Positions 16,088 through 23,536 are shown, counted from the stretch's first letter. The stretch: DNA of 37,268 bases from Chitinophagaceae bacterium (GCA_019752295.1 JAIEMK010000073.1:1-37268); one strand, 5' to 3'. The notes: generated by a model from the letters alone, not told the origin. Numbers and translations are program-made.

Positions 16088-17330
16088 AAAAATAATTATC
16101 ACCATTAGTACTTTACTATTTTTTATTAACTGCTTTTGTCAAAAAGAGATTGTTCAAGGTAAAATTGTTGATAAGGTTTCAAAAGCGGCACTTTCAAATA
16201 CAACAATATATATTAATGGTCAGAGGTTTATCTCAGACAATTATGGATCCTTTATCTGTCCAATAAAACAACAAAAAGGAGATAGTATTTTTGTAAAAAT
16301 TAAGCATATTGGGTTTAAGGATTTCATTCTAACTTATAAAGACATCCCTTTTTTATACGTGGAATTAGAAAGGCAACAAACTAATCTTCCGGAAGTTTTT
16401 GTCTTTACTGGTGGTAGAAGAATCATCGAAAAAGCAATTTCAAGGATATCAGAAAACTACTATGCAAATCCAATTATCACAGGAATTCAGCAGACTTACG
16501 AATTAATTAATGATAGTAGTTATTTGTTAGTGGATACTGCCATTCTATGTTATCAGTTTAAAAATAATTTTTCGCAAAAACCAAACATCAGTTTGAGATT
16601 ATTACAAAACTCGACTCGTGTTGTCAATAATTTTGACTCAACTTTCAATAATTTTGATTCATTTAATTGGACTGGAGTTTATACTGTAAGTCCAAAGGAT
16701 GATCCCATTTACAATAGTGCAATTAGTTTTATAAATCCCAAATATTTCGATGAAACTGAATACACTCTGAGATCCAAAGAAATTATAAACGATCGCTCTA
16801 ATTACGTTATTGGATATAAGTGTTTTAAAAAAAAGATAGTAACTTCTGAAGGAACAATCTATATTGATTCTGCTTCATTCGCTTTTACAAAGTTTAGTAC
16901 AATTACGAATGAAGATTATCTCAGAAGAAGACGAGAAATAATTAATGGGAAAAAAATTATACGAACGTATTCCTTTAGTGAAATTATCTACACATGCGAT
17001 ACTGCTAATAAATGGGTACTTAGAAACTTGCATATTGAACAAAAAATTATAAGGCCTAGTAAAGTGGATGAAAATGACACTTATACAATTACGTCCGATT
17101 TTGTAAATACAAAAAATGGAATAAACCTAAATATTGATAGTTTATTGAATTACAAAAACGAATTAAGGAAACTGGGAAGATTAAGAATTTTGGATCTTAA
17201 AACGAAAGAGCAACTATTAGATAATTCAACAATCCTTAGCTTAATACAGAAAGAAAAGCTATCAGATTATTTTACTGATGTTCCTTTGATAAATAAAAAA
17301 AATTATCTAATAAAAGATAAAATAAAATGA
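16083..17330 (+). CDS. Secreted protein with carboxypeptidase-like regulatory domain, copy 1
   Basis: I do not recognise a specific function. An N-terminal signal sequence (about residues 1-20, ending CFCQ) is followed by a domain of about 75 residues (VQGKIVDKVSKAALSNTTIY onward) that resembles CarboxypepD_reg-like beta-sandwich domains. These are common at the start of TonB-linked and DUF5686-like Bacteroidota surface proteins. The segment RIIEKAISRISENYYANP also recalls DUF5686-type proteins. The remaining 300 residues look beta-rich. It is 415 residues long and differs from the second copy at only about 16 positions: three in the signal peptide, eleven between residues 273 and 331, and two at the end. 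Codon use is AT-richer than in the flanking housekeeping genes. Possible roles are an envelope partner, maturation factor or immunity factor of the peptide system. None of these is shown. Confidence 0.75.
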   Translation: MLKIIITISTLLFFINCFCQKEIVQGKIVDKVSKAALSNTTIYINGQRFISDNYGSFICPIKQQKGDSIFVKIKHIGFKDFILTYKDIPFLYVELERQQTNLPEVFVFTGGRRIIEKAISRISENYYANPIITGIQQTYELINDSSYLLVDTAILCYQFKNNFSQKPNISLRLLQNSTRVVNNFDSTFNNFDSFNWTGVYTVSPKDDPIYNSAISFINPKYFDETEYTLRSKEIINDRSNYVIGYKCFKKKIVTSEGTIYIDSASFAFTKFSTITNEDYLRRRREIINGKKIIRTYSFSEIIYTCDTANKWVLRNLHIEQKIIRPSKVDENDTYTITSDFVNTKNGINLNIDSLLNYKNELRKLGRLRILDLKTKEQLLDNSTILSLIQKEKLSDYFTDVPLINKKNYLIKDKIK

Positions 17331-17667
17331 CTTATGACCCTCTTAATAACCAATCAGACATTTTCACTAAAATTGTTTATTTAAACAAAGAAATATACTG
17401 TTCACAAATTAGTAATATACAAATATTAATTTTTTTTATACATTCATAGTGTAGTTGGTCCTTGTATTATGAATGGCACAATTACTCCCCCTCAACATTT
17501 ATTTTTTCTTTTGCAGAGTCATTGCATTTAAAGTAATACAACTAGGTATAGCGTAATGTCTGTAGGGTGTCTTTATATGCCCTTGACAGAGTGCAGATTA
17601 ATAATATTGGCACGTGTTAATAAAGGTTAATCCATAATCAACCTGCTTACTGATCATAAGCAATAAA
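17331..17667 (+). other. Leader of the second repeat unit
   Basis: There is no credible gene here. It contains repeat arm B at 17345-17460, and after it an AT-rich stretch with partial similarity to the leader of the first unit (TATAGCG near 17551 against 16015). This is the likely promoter and 5' leader region for the peptide gene, but I found no clean TTG/TAnnTTTG pair. Confidence 0.4.
17345..17460 (+). repeat. Direct repeat, arm B
   Basis: This block aligns with 15829-15943 and marks the left edge of the second tandem unit. It begins just after the first copy of the 415-residue gene ends, as expected for a head-to-tail duplication. Confidence 0.85.
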
Positions 17668-17829
17668 ATGGACGTTGGTAGAGAACGAAACTACTGCGGG
17701 CTTAGCAATTTACAGCCGCTTGGAAATATAAAACTGAAAGCCTTGCAGTATAAGCAAGTAAATAAACCGCTGAAATATACCCATAGGCGTAAGATGAAGG
17801 GGAGTAAAAATAAAAAAACAAAAAAATGA
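17668..17829 (+). CDS. Possible 53-residue basic peptide overlapping the precursor gene
   Basis: An ATG at 17668 opens 53 codons that end in a TGA sharing bases with the ATG of the double-glycine peptide gene (ATGA overlap). The product is very basic at its C terminus (HRRKMKGSKNKKTKK) and resembles nothing I know. The overlap suggests translational coupling. An ORF of this length in AT-rich DNA could also arise by chance, and the Lys-rich tail simply reflects an A-run. It could be a leader peptide for the downstream gene, or not coding at all. Confidence 0.25.
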   Translation: MDVGRERNYCGLSNLQPLGNIKLKALQYKQVNKPLKYTHRRKMKGSKNKKTKK

Positions 17830-18077
17830 AAAAACAAACATTTGAATTAAACAAAATGGGCTTATTGGCAATGTCCGAATCTGAAATGAAAATAGTTGAT
17901 GGAGGAAATCTGTGGACATGGATTTTAACTGGTGTTGGGGCCGTAGTTGGCTTTTTGGTTGGTGGTGTTGGTGGGGCCTTTACTGGGGCGATGTTAGGTT
18001 TTGCCGCTGGTGTGGCAATAGATACCAATCTTGGATTAAATACTATGGGCGCTGGATTTGGTCCTACTGGCCGTTAG
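17826..18077 (+). CDS. Double-glycine leader peptide, bacteriocin-like precursor
   Basis: This 83-residue protein has an N-terminal leader of 27 residues ending in SESEMKIVDGG, typical for substrates of C39-peptidase ABC transporters. Cleavage after Gly26-Gly27 would release a 56-residue core. The core is hydrophobic and rich in glycine, with a repeated GxxxG-like pattern (GVGAVVGFLVGGVGGAF), a form seen in class II bacteriocins such as the lactobin A/cerein 7B type. It would span a membrane as a helical hairpin. It ends in GFGPTGR and contains no cysteine, so lanthionine or disulfide formation is excluded. A matching C39 transporter lies 2.8 kb downstream on the same strand. A signalling or other secreted peptide role remains possible. 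Confidence 0.85.
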   Translation: MKKQTFELNKMGLLAMSESEMKIVDGGNLWTWILTGVGAVVGFLVGGVGGAFTGAMLGFAAGVAIDTNLGLNTMGAGFGPTGR

Positions 18078-18085
18078 TAAAACAA

Positions 18086-18134
18086 AATTAGGTATGCAAG
18101 ACTTAGACTTCCATATGTCTCAGCATACCTAATT
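18086..18134 (+). promoter_or_regulatory. 12-bp inverted repeat downstream of the peptide gene
   Basis: AATTAGGTATGC (18086-18097) is perfectly complementary to GCATACCTAATT (18123-18134). The 25-base loop contains a further AGAC/GTCT pairing. The right arm overlaps the start-codon palindrome of the next gene, so the two RNA structures would exclude each other. No T-run follows, so it is not a standard terminator. It could protect the peptide mRNA end or act as a switch. Confidence 0.5.
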
Positions 18135-18154
18135 CTAAAATAGAATTTTATGCT
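18122..18154 (+). promoter_or_regulatory. Imperfect palindrome covering the start codon, copy 2
   Basis: This is identical to the palindrome at 16055-16087, with outer arms AGCATA/TATGCT and inner arms ATTCTA/TAGAAT. The ATG at 18150 is within the right outer arm. Confidence 0.55.
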
Positions 18155-19397
18155 AAAAATAATTATCATTATCAGTACTTTACTATCCTTTATTAAATGC
18201 TTTTGTCAAAAAGAGATTGTTCAAGGTAAAATTGTTGATAAGGTTTCAAAAGCGGCACTTTCAAATACAACAATATATATTAATGGTCAGAGGTTTATCT
18301 CAGACAATTATGGATCCTTTATCTGTCCAATAAAACAACAAAAAGGAGATAGTATTTTTGTAAAAATTAAGCATATTGGGTTTAAGGATTTCATTCTAAC
18401 TTATAAAGACATCCCTTTTTTATACGTGGAATTAGAAAGGCAACAAACTAATCTTCCGGAAGTTTTTGTCTTTACTGGTGGTAGAAGAATCATCGAAAAA
18501 GCAATTTCAAGGATATCAGAAAACTACTATGCAAATCCAATTATCACAGGAATTCAGCAGACTTACGAATTAATTAATGATAGTAGTTATTTGTTAGTGG
18601 ATACTGCCATTCTATGTTATCAGTTTAAAAATAATTTTTCGCAAAAACCAAACATCAGTTTGAGATTATTACAAAACTCGACTCGTGTTGTCAATAATTT
18701 TGACTCAACTTTCAATAATTTTGATTCATTTAATTGGACTGGAGTTTATACTGTAAGTCCAAAGGATGATCCCATTTACAATAGTGCAATTAGTTTTATA
18801 AATCCCAAATATTTCGATGAAACTGAATACACTCTGAGATCCAAAGAAATTATAAACGATCGCTCTAATTACGTTATTGGATATAAGTGTTTTAAAAAAA
18901 AGATAGTAACTTCTGAAGGAACAATCTATATTGATTCTGCTTCATTCGCTTTTACAAAGTTTAGTTCAATTATGAACGAAGATTATCTCAGGAGAAGACG
19001 GGAAACAATTAACTCAAACATATATATACGGACGTATTCCTTTCTTGAAATTAACTACACATGCGATACCGCTAATAAATGGGTACTTAGAAACTTGCAT
19101 ATTGAACAAAAAAGTATAAGGCCTAGTAAAGTGGATGAAAATAACACTTATACGATTACTTCCGATTTTGTAAATACAAAAAATGGAATAAACCTAAATA
19201 TTGATAGTTTATTGAATTACAAAAACGAATTAAGAAAACTGGGAAGATTAAGAATTTTGGATCTTAAAACGAAAGAGCAACTATTAGATAATTCAACGAT
19301 CCTTAGCTTAATACAGAAAGAAAAGCTATCAGATTATTTTACTGATGTTCCTTTGATAAATAAAAAAAATTATCGAACAAAAGATAAAATAAAATGA
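18150..19397 (+). CDS. Secreted protein with carboxypeptidase-like regulatory domain, copy 2
   Basis: This is the near-identical partner of the gene at 16083: the same length, signal sequence and N-terminal carboxypeptidase-like regulatory domain. From 18198 to 18965 I find no base difference from copy 1 (768 bp), whereas the next 190 bp carry about 23 differences and the last 230 bp only about four. Many changes in the divergent patch alter the protein (residues 273-331). It lies 72 bases after the peptide gene and 57 bases before the YbaB-like gene. Its function is unknown. Position and duplication suggest it serves the exported peptide, perhaps at the envelope. Confidence 0.75.
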   Translation: MLKIIIIISTLLSFIKCFCQKEIVQGKIVDKVSKAALSNTTIYINGQRFISDNYGSFICPIKQQKGDSIFVKIKHIGFKDFILTYKDIPFLYVELERQQTNLPEVFVFTGGRRIIEKAISRISENYYANPIITGIQQTYELINDSSYLLVDTAILCYQFKNNFSQKPNISLRLLQNSTRVVNNFDSTFNNFDSFNWTGVYTVSPKDDPIYNSAISFINPKYFDETEYTLRSKEIINDRSNYVIGYKCFKKKIVTSEGTIYIDSASFAFTKFSSIMNEDYLRRRRETINSNIYIRTYSFLEINYTCDTANKWVLRNLHIEQKSIRPSKVDENNTYTITSDFVNTKNGINLNIDSLLNYKNELRKLGRLRILDLKTKEQLLDNSTILSLIQKEKLSDYFTDVPLINKKNYRTKDKIK

Positions 19398-19411
19398 CTT
19401 AAGACCCTTTT

Positions 19412-19419
19412 TAACTTTA
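19412..19419 (+). promoter_or_regulatory. Weak putative -7 box before the YbaB-like gene
   Basis: TAACTTTA is one base off the TAnnTTTG consensus and lies about 36 bases before the ATG at 19455. No -33 element was identified. It may mark a second promoter for the export genes. Confidence 0.2.
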
Positions 19420-19454
19420 ATAAAAATGGATTACAAATCTTATACCTCTATTTT

Positions 19455-19730
19455 ATGTTACCTCAGCAATTAAAAGAAGCGAAAGAAAAATTTCTGCAAT
19501 TACAAAAAAATATACAAGAAACAGTTACATCGGCTAAGGGTGAAATTACAGTTGTGTTTGATGGTAACGCACAAATCACGAAACTTGTAATTCTAAATGA
19601 TATCGATAATACAATTTTAGAGCCACTACTCGTAGAAACAATAAATAGGGGCATTAAAAATGTTTCTATTAAAATACAAAATGTGATGGTGCAAATGCAA
19701 CAACAAATGAAAAATACTGGAATGCAATAA
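19455..19730 (+). CDS. YbaB/EbfC-like small protein
   Basis: At 91 residues this resembles the YbaB/EbfC family of nucleoid-associated proteins. An N-terminal amphipathic helix (QQLKEAKEKFLQLQKNIQE) leads into a three-strand segment SAKGEITVVFDGNAQITKLVI, the characteristic G-x-V-x-V-x-x-x-G pattern. A C-terminal helix ending in QMQQQMKNTGMQ follows. Housekeeping YbaB normally lies beside dnaX and recR. Here it lies between the 415-residue gene and the HlyD-type adaptor, which points to a special role in this cassette, for example as a regulator or a chaperone. No signal peptide is present. The family call rests on pattern only. Confidence 0.7.
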   Translation: MLPQQLKEAKEKFLQLQKNIQETVTSAKGEITVVFDGNAQITKLVILNDIDNTILEPLLVETINRGIKNVSIKIQNVMVQMQQQMKNTGMQ

Positions 19731-19735
19731 TTTTT

Positions 19736-19748
19736 ATTAGACTAATAG
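19736..19748 (+). promoter_or_regulatory. Short palindromic element before the HlyD-type gene
   Basis: ATTAGACTAATAG contains the palindrome ATTAG-A-CTAAT just upstream of the adaptor start at 19752. A near copy, ATTAGACTGATAG, occurs at 16044-16056 before the first 415-residue gene. It may be a shared protein-binding site or chance in AT-rich DNA. Confidence 0.25.
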
Positions 19749-19751
19749 TAT

Positions 19752-20918
19752 ATGTTTTCTCCAATTGCGTTCTTGCAAAATACAAGTATCTCCTACCTTC
19801 CAAAAATAAGAGGCAGTAGTTACTTATTATATATTTTTTCTTTATTAGGTATCACTGGAGGTGTAATTTCATTGCCATTGATACACACTGATATTTCAGT
19901 AAAAACGACGGGTATAATTAGGCCTTTAAGTGAACGAACAGAGGTGAAACCAGTTATCGGCGGAATTATTGATAGTATTTTATTTAAAGAAGGCGATAAG
20001 GTAAAAAACAATGATGCAATACTTCTTATTAAAGACCACAGTACTAAAAGCAAAAAAACAGTAAGCATTTTTGAAATTAATCAAAGAGTAGAATTTATAT
20101 ATGATTTGCAAATACTAACGTCCTCACAAATTTTTATAAAAGAGGATCTTAAATCGCCCTTGTATCGAGAGAAGTATAGTAAATTCTTGCACCAAAAGGA
20201 TGAGCTGGAATTACAGCTTAAAAAATTAAGTAAAGAGGTTGAGATGAACACCTCCCTTGCAAAAGAAAAAGTTATTAGCCCCAAAGAGTTTTTCGATATT
20301 CAAAATAATCAGGAAAGGATTCAATCAAATTACAATGCTTTTTTGCGGGAGCAACAAAGTATCTGGCAACAAGATTTGGTGCGTTATAGATTAGAACTAG
20401 TACAATATCAACAGCAATTACAGCAGGTAAATACAGATGCCAGTTATTACGAGGTAAGGGCGCCAACTGCTGGTATTATACAAGGTATTAATACACGGTA
20501 TATAGGTGGTTTGATACAGGCTAATGAAACACTTTGCACCATCTCCCCTGAAGGTAATTTAATTGGTGAATGTTATGTTAAAACCAAAGATGTTGGTTTA
20601 ATAAAACAAGGGCAAATTGTCAAATATCAAATAGAAGCATTTGACTATAATTATTTTGGGGTATTATCTGGTAGGGTTTTATCTATTGACAATGATTATA
20701 CTGTTATTAATAATACTCTTATTTTTAAAGTTCGTTGCAGTTTTGATAGTACGCAACTTCATTTAAAAAATGGATTTTCAGCAGAATTAAAAAAAGGTCT
20801 CAATTTTCAGGCAAGATTTGCTGTTTCGCGAAGAAGTTTGTGGCAGTTATTATATGATAAGTTGGATGACTGGTTAAACCCAAGCGCTCCCTCTAAAACA
20901 GTTACAACCTCTTATTGA
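19752..20918 (+). CDS. HlyD-family membrane fusion protein of the peptide exporter
   Basis: This is a periplasmic adaptor linking an inner-membrane ABC exporter to an outer-membrane channel. A membrane segment lies at about residues 24-42 after a short cytoplasmic tail, as in HlyD and CvaA. The first lipoyl half-motif (GGIIDSILFKEGDKV) is near residue 70. A coiled coil rich in Gln, Glu and Lys runs over about residues 115-230. The second lipoyl half (RAPTAGIIQGINTRYIGGLI) is near 236-256, and a beta-barrel domain completes the protein. At 388 residues it is of normal length. Its stop overlaps the TTG start of the transporter gene by 4 bases (TTGA). It should work with the C39 transporter to export the double-glycine peptide. 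Confidence 0.88.
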   Translation: MFSPIAFLQNTSISYLPKIRGSSYLLYIFSLLGITGGVISLPLIHTDISVKTTGIIRPLSERTEVKPVIGGIIDSILFKEGDKVKNNDAILLIKDHSTKSKKTVSIFEINQRVEFIYDLQILTSSQIFIKEDLKSPLYREKYSKFLHQKDELELQLKKLSKEVEMNTSLAKEKVISPKEFFDIQNNQERIQSNYNAFLREQQSIWQQDLVRYRLELVQYQQQLQQVNTDASYYEVRAPTAGIIQGINTRYIGGLIQANETLCTISPEGNLIGECYVKTKDVGLIKQGQIVKYQIEAFDYNYFGVLSGRVLSIDNDYTVINNTLIFKVRCSFDSTQLHLKNGFSAELKKGLNFQARFAVSRRSLWQLLYDKLDDWLNPSAPSKTVTTSY

Positions 20919-23086
20919 AAAAAGCCGTTAAAATAAAACAAAGGGATATTACCGACTGCGGAGCTGCTTGTTTGGCATCTATAGCAGCATACTATCATTT
21001 ACGCTTACCCGTAAGTCGTATCAGGCAATATGCAGGAACAGATAAACGGGGAACCAATGTATTAGGTCTAATAGAAGCTGCAGAACGTTTAGGTTTTCAG
21101 GCCAAAGGTGCAAAGGGTCCAATAGAAAGTTTGGCTAAAATTCCGTTGCCAGCTATTGCACACTTGGCATTAAAAAACGGATTACAACATTTTGTTGTTC
21201 TCTATAAGGTTACCAAGAAACAAATTATTTTTATGGACCCGAGTGACGGTCAACAACATAAAAAAACAATTGAAGAATTCGCAAAAGAATGGACGGGTGT
21301 AATTGTACTCTTACTGCCTGATGAAGAATTTATAACAGGTAATCAAAAAGCATCAAACACAAATCGATTCTGGCAATTGATTAAACCCCATAGTGGAATC
21401 ATGTTGCAGGCTTTAGTTGGAGCCGTGGTTTATACTGTATTAGGTTTATCCTCTTCTATTTACATGCAGAAAATTATTGATTTTGTTATCCCAGAGGGCA
21501 ATATGCGATTACTTAATTTATTAAGTGTTGCCATGATTGTAATATTGGCATTTCAGGTTTTCATAGGAACTTTTAAAACAGTATTAGGCCTGCAAACAGG
21601 TCAGCATATAGATGCTAAACTTATACTCGGTTATTACAAACACTTGCTTCAATTACCCCAACGTTTTTTTGATACCATGCGCGTGGGGGAAATTATTAGC
21701 CGTGTGAATGATGCTGTTAAAATAAGGATGTTCATTAATGATGTGGCTTTAAGCATGATTGTGAATGTATTAATAGTAGGTTTTTCAATCGGGTTAATGT
21801 TCTTGTATTATTGGAAGCTCGCATTAATTATGCTTGCCATAATTCCCATTTACCTATTACTCTACTGGATTAATAATCGCATTAATAAAAAATGGCAGCG
21901 TACTTTAATGGAAAATAGCGCAGATCTGGAAGCTCAACTGGTAGAGAGTTTGAATGCAGCGGGAACAATAAAACGTTTTGGATTGGAAGCATACTCCAAC
22001 TTAAAAACAGAAAACAGGTTCATTGTATTGCTGCAAAGTATTTACAGAAGTAGCATAAAAGGCTTATATCTGGGAACAAGTTCTGATTTTATTACAAAAC
22101 TCTTTACTATCATAATACTTTGGGCAGGAACTTATTTTGTGATTAACAGAGAACTCACTCCAGGGGAATTATTGTCTTTTTATGCACTGATGGGATATTT
22201 TACAGGGCCTGCCGCTTCATTAATTGGTGCAAATAAAAATATACAAGATGCTTTAATAGCGGCTGATAGATTGTTTGAAATAATTGATCTGGAAACAGAA
22301 TCATCCAACGAAAATAAAGTAGCGCTAACGCCTGAACTAATCGGCGATATTATATTTAAGAATGTACATTTTAGATATGGAACCAGAGTAACCGTTTTTG
22401 AAGGATTAAATCTTACCATTAAAAAAGGCCTGTCTACAGCTATTGTAGGAGAAAGTGGTAGTGGTAAATCAACCCTATTGTCCTTGTTGCAGAATCTATA
22501 CCCTTTAAAAGAAGGAAATATTACCATTGGGGGAATGGATTTGCAATATATCAGTAACAGAAGTTTACGCCAAATGATTTCAGTTGTACCGCAGCAGATT
22601 GATTTGTTCGCTGGAACAATTATTGAAAACATCGCTATTGGCGATTTCGAACCCGATATTCAAAAAATTCTTGGCTTGTCTGTCCTTCTGGGGATTAATG
22701 AATTTGCAGAGAAATTGCCAGCCACCTATAATACAATCTTAAATGAAAATGGAGTGAATTTGTCTGGAGGGCAACGTCAAAGACTTGCTATTGCAAGAGC
22801 CTTATATCGTAACCCCGAAATACTGATTTTGGATGAAGCTACATCAAGCCTTGATCCTGCAAGTGAACAAAAAGTACAGGATGCATTAAAATGGTTTAAG
22901 CAACAGGGTAAAACCGTGATCGTTATTGCACATAGGTTATCAACTATCAAAGATTGTGATCAAATTATGGTGTTGAAAGAAGGAAAGTTATTGGAGCAGG
23001 GAAATCATGAATCTTTAATTCTTAATAAAGAAAGTTACTATTTTTCGATGTGGCTTAGTATGGCAAATTTTACTATGAACGCATAA
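20915..23086 (+). CDS. Peptidase-containing ABC transporter (C39 domain)
   Basis: This bacteriocin-type exporter cleaves double-glycine leaders and pumps out the core. The N-terminal C39 peptidase domain has Cys15 in TDCGAAC with Gln9 ahead of it, His92 in LQHFVVLY and Asp108 in FMDPSDG, so the catalytic set is complete. The transmembrane domain covers about residues 160-440. The ATPase domain has Walker A GESGSGKST near residue 512, signature LSGGQRQRLAIARAL near 615 and Walker B ILILDEATSSLD, followed by the switch His in VIAHRLST. The 723-residue length is standard. The start is TTG at 20915, overlapping the adaptor stop: this gives the normal N terminus MKKAVKIKQRDITDCG and suggests coupling. 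The nearby peptide at 17826 is the obvious substrate. Confidence 0.95.
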   Translation: MKKAVKIKQRDITDCGAACLASIAAYYHLRLPVSRIRQYAGTDKRGTNVLGLIEAAERLGFQAKGAKGPIESLAKIPLPAIAHLALKNGLQHFVVLYKVTKKQIIFMDPSDGQQHKKTIEEFAKEWTGVIVLLLPDEEFITGNQKASNTNRFWQLIKPHSGIMLQALVGAVVYTVLGLSSSIYMQKIIDFVIPEGNMRLLNLLSVAMIVILAFQVFIGTFKTVLGLQTGQHIDAKLILGYYKHLLQLPQRFFDTMRVGEIISRVNDAVKIRMFINDVALSMIVNVLIVGFSIGLMFLYYWKLALIMLAIIPIYLLLYWINNRINKKWQRTLMENSADLEAQLVESLNAAGTIKRFGLEAYSNLKTENRFIVLLQSIYRSSIKGLYLGTSSDFITKLFTIIILWAGTYFVINRELTPGELLSFYALMGYFTGPAASLIGANKNIQDALIAADRLFEIIDLETESSNENKVALTPELIGDIIFKNVHFRYGTRVTVFEGLNLTIKKGLSTAIVGESGSGKSTLLSLLQNLYPLKEGNITIGGMDLQYISNRSLRQMISVVPQQIDLFAGTIIENIAIGDFEPDIQKILGLSVLLGINEFAEKLPATYNTILNENGVNLSGGQRQRLAIARALYRNPEILILDEATSSLDPASEQKVQDALKWFKQQGKTVIVIAHRLSTIKDCDQIMVLKEGKLLEQGNHESLILNKESYYFSMWLSMANFTMNA

Positions 23087-23159
23087 ACGCATCAAAATAA
23101 TCTGATTGGGAAAAATAAGATAACCCCATACTTATTTCTATGATTTTTAATCACTTTTT

Positions 23160-23402
23160 ATGAATAAAAAAATTTCTATTTTTCTAACTTGTACTATTGC
23201 TTTAAGTAGCCTGTTTTTTTTACATTCAAGTTCTCAGAGTAAGACGAATATTTATATTGGAGTGCTATTAGCCTTAATATCTGTGGTAATTGGAGTTTTC
23301 AACTTGATAATGAAAGAAGAAAGTAATTCTAAAAAAAATGGGTATGTTTTAATCCTTTTAATTGGATTTCTCTTTCTTGCAGTAGGTTTAATAGTTATGT
23401 AG
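23160..23402 (+). CDS. Small three-segment membrane protein, candidate immunity protein
   Basis: I do not recognise a family. The 80 residues contain three hydrophobic segments, at about 5-22, 31-50 and 61-80, separated by a short serine-rich stretch (HSSSQSKTN) and a charged loop (MKEESNSKKNG). Small multi-segment membrane proteins next to bacteriocin export genes often give self-immunity, so this is a reasonable candidate for that role. It begins 73 bases after the transporter gene on the same strand. A weak AT-only hairpin (23113-23119 with 23131-23137) lies between them. The alternative is an unrelated small membrane protein. Confidence 0.6.
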   Translation: MNKKISIFLTCTIALSSLFFLHSSSQSKTNIYIGVLLALISVVIGVFNLIMKEESNSKKNGYVLILLIGFLFLAVGLIVM

Positions 23403-23536
23403 GCTTTAAGAAATTTGGTAAATTAGAGCTGCTAATGGAAAGTGTAGGGCTAATCTATCAGAAGAAGCATTACAGTTTAAATGGTGAATCCTATAATTTA
23501 AAAACTAACACCCGTTAACTATTGCTTTCAAAACTG

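Noticed and set aside
15829..17460. The repeats as a transposon or CRISPR array
   Set aside because: There are only two copies, with no transposase, terminal inverted repeats, target-site duplication or regularly spaced short repeats. A tandem gene duplication explains them.
17702..18028. 108-codon minus-strand ORF opposite the peptide gene
   Set aside because: It is antisense to the glycine-rich peptide gene, and its Pro/Thr-rich composition is the mirror of glycine codons.
23113..23137. Hairpin AAATAAG/CTTATTT after the transporter gene
   Set aside because: The stem has a single G-C pair and no clean T-run, so I do not call a terminator.
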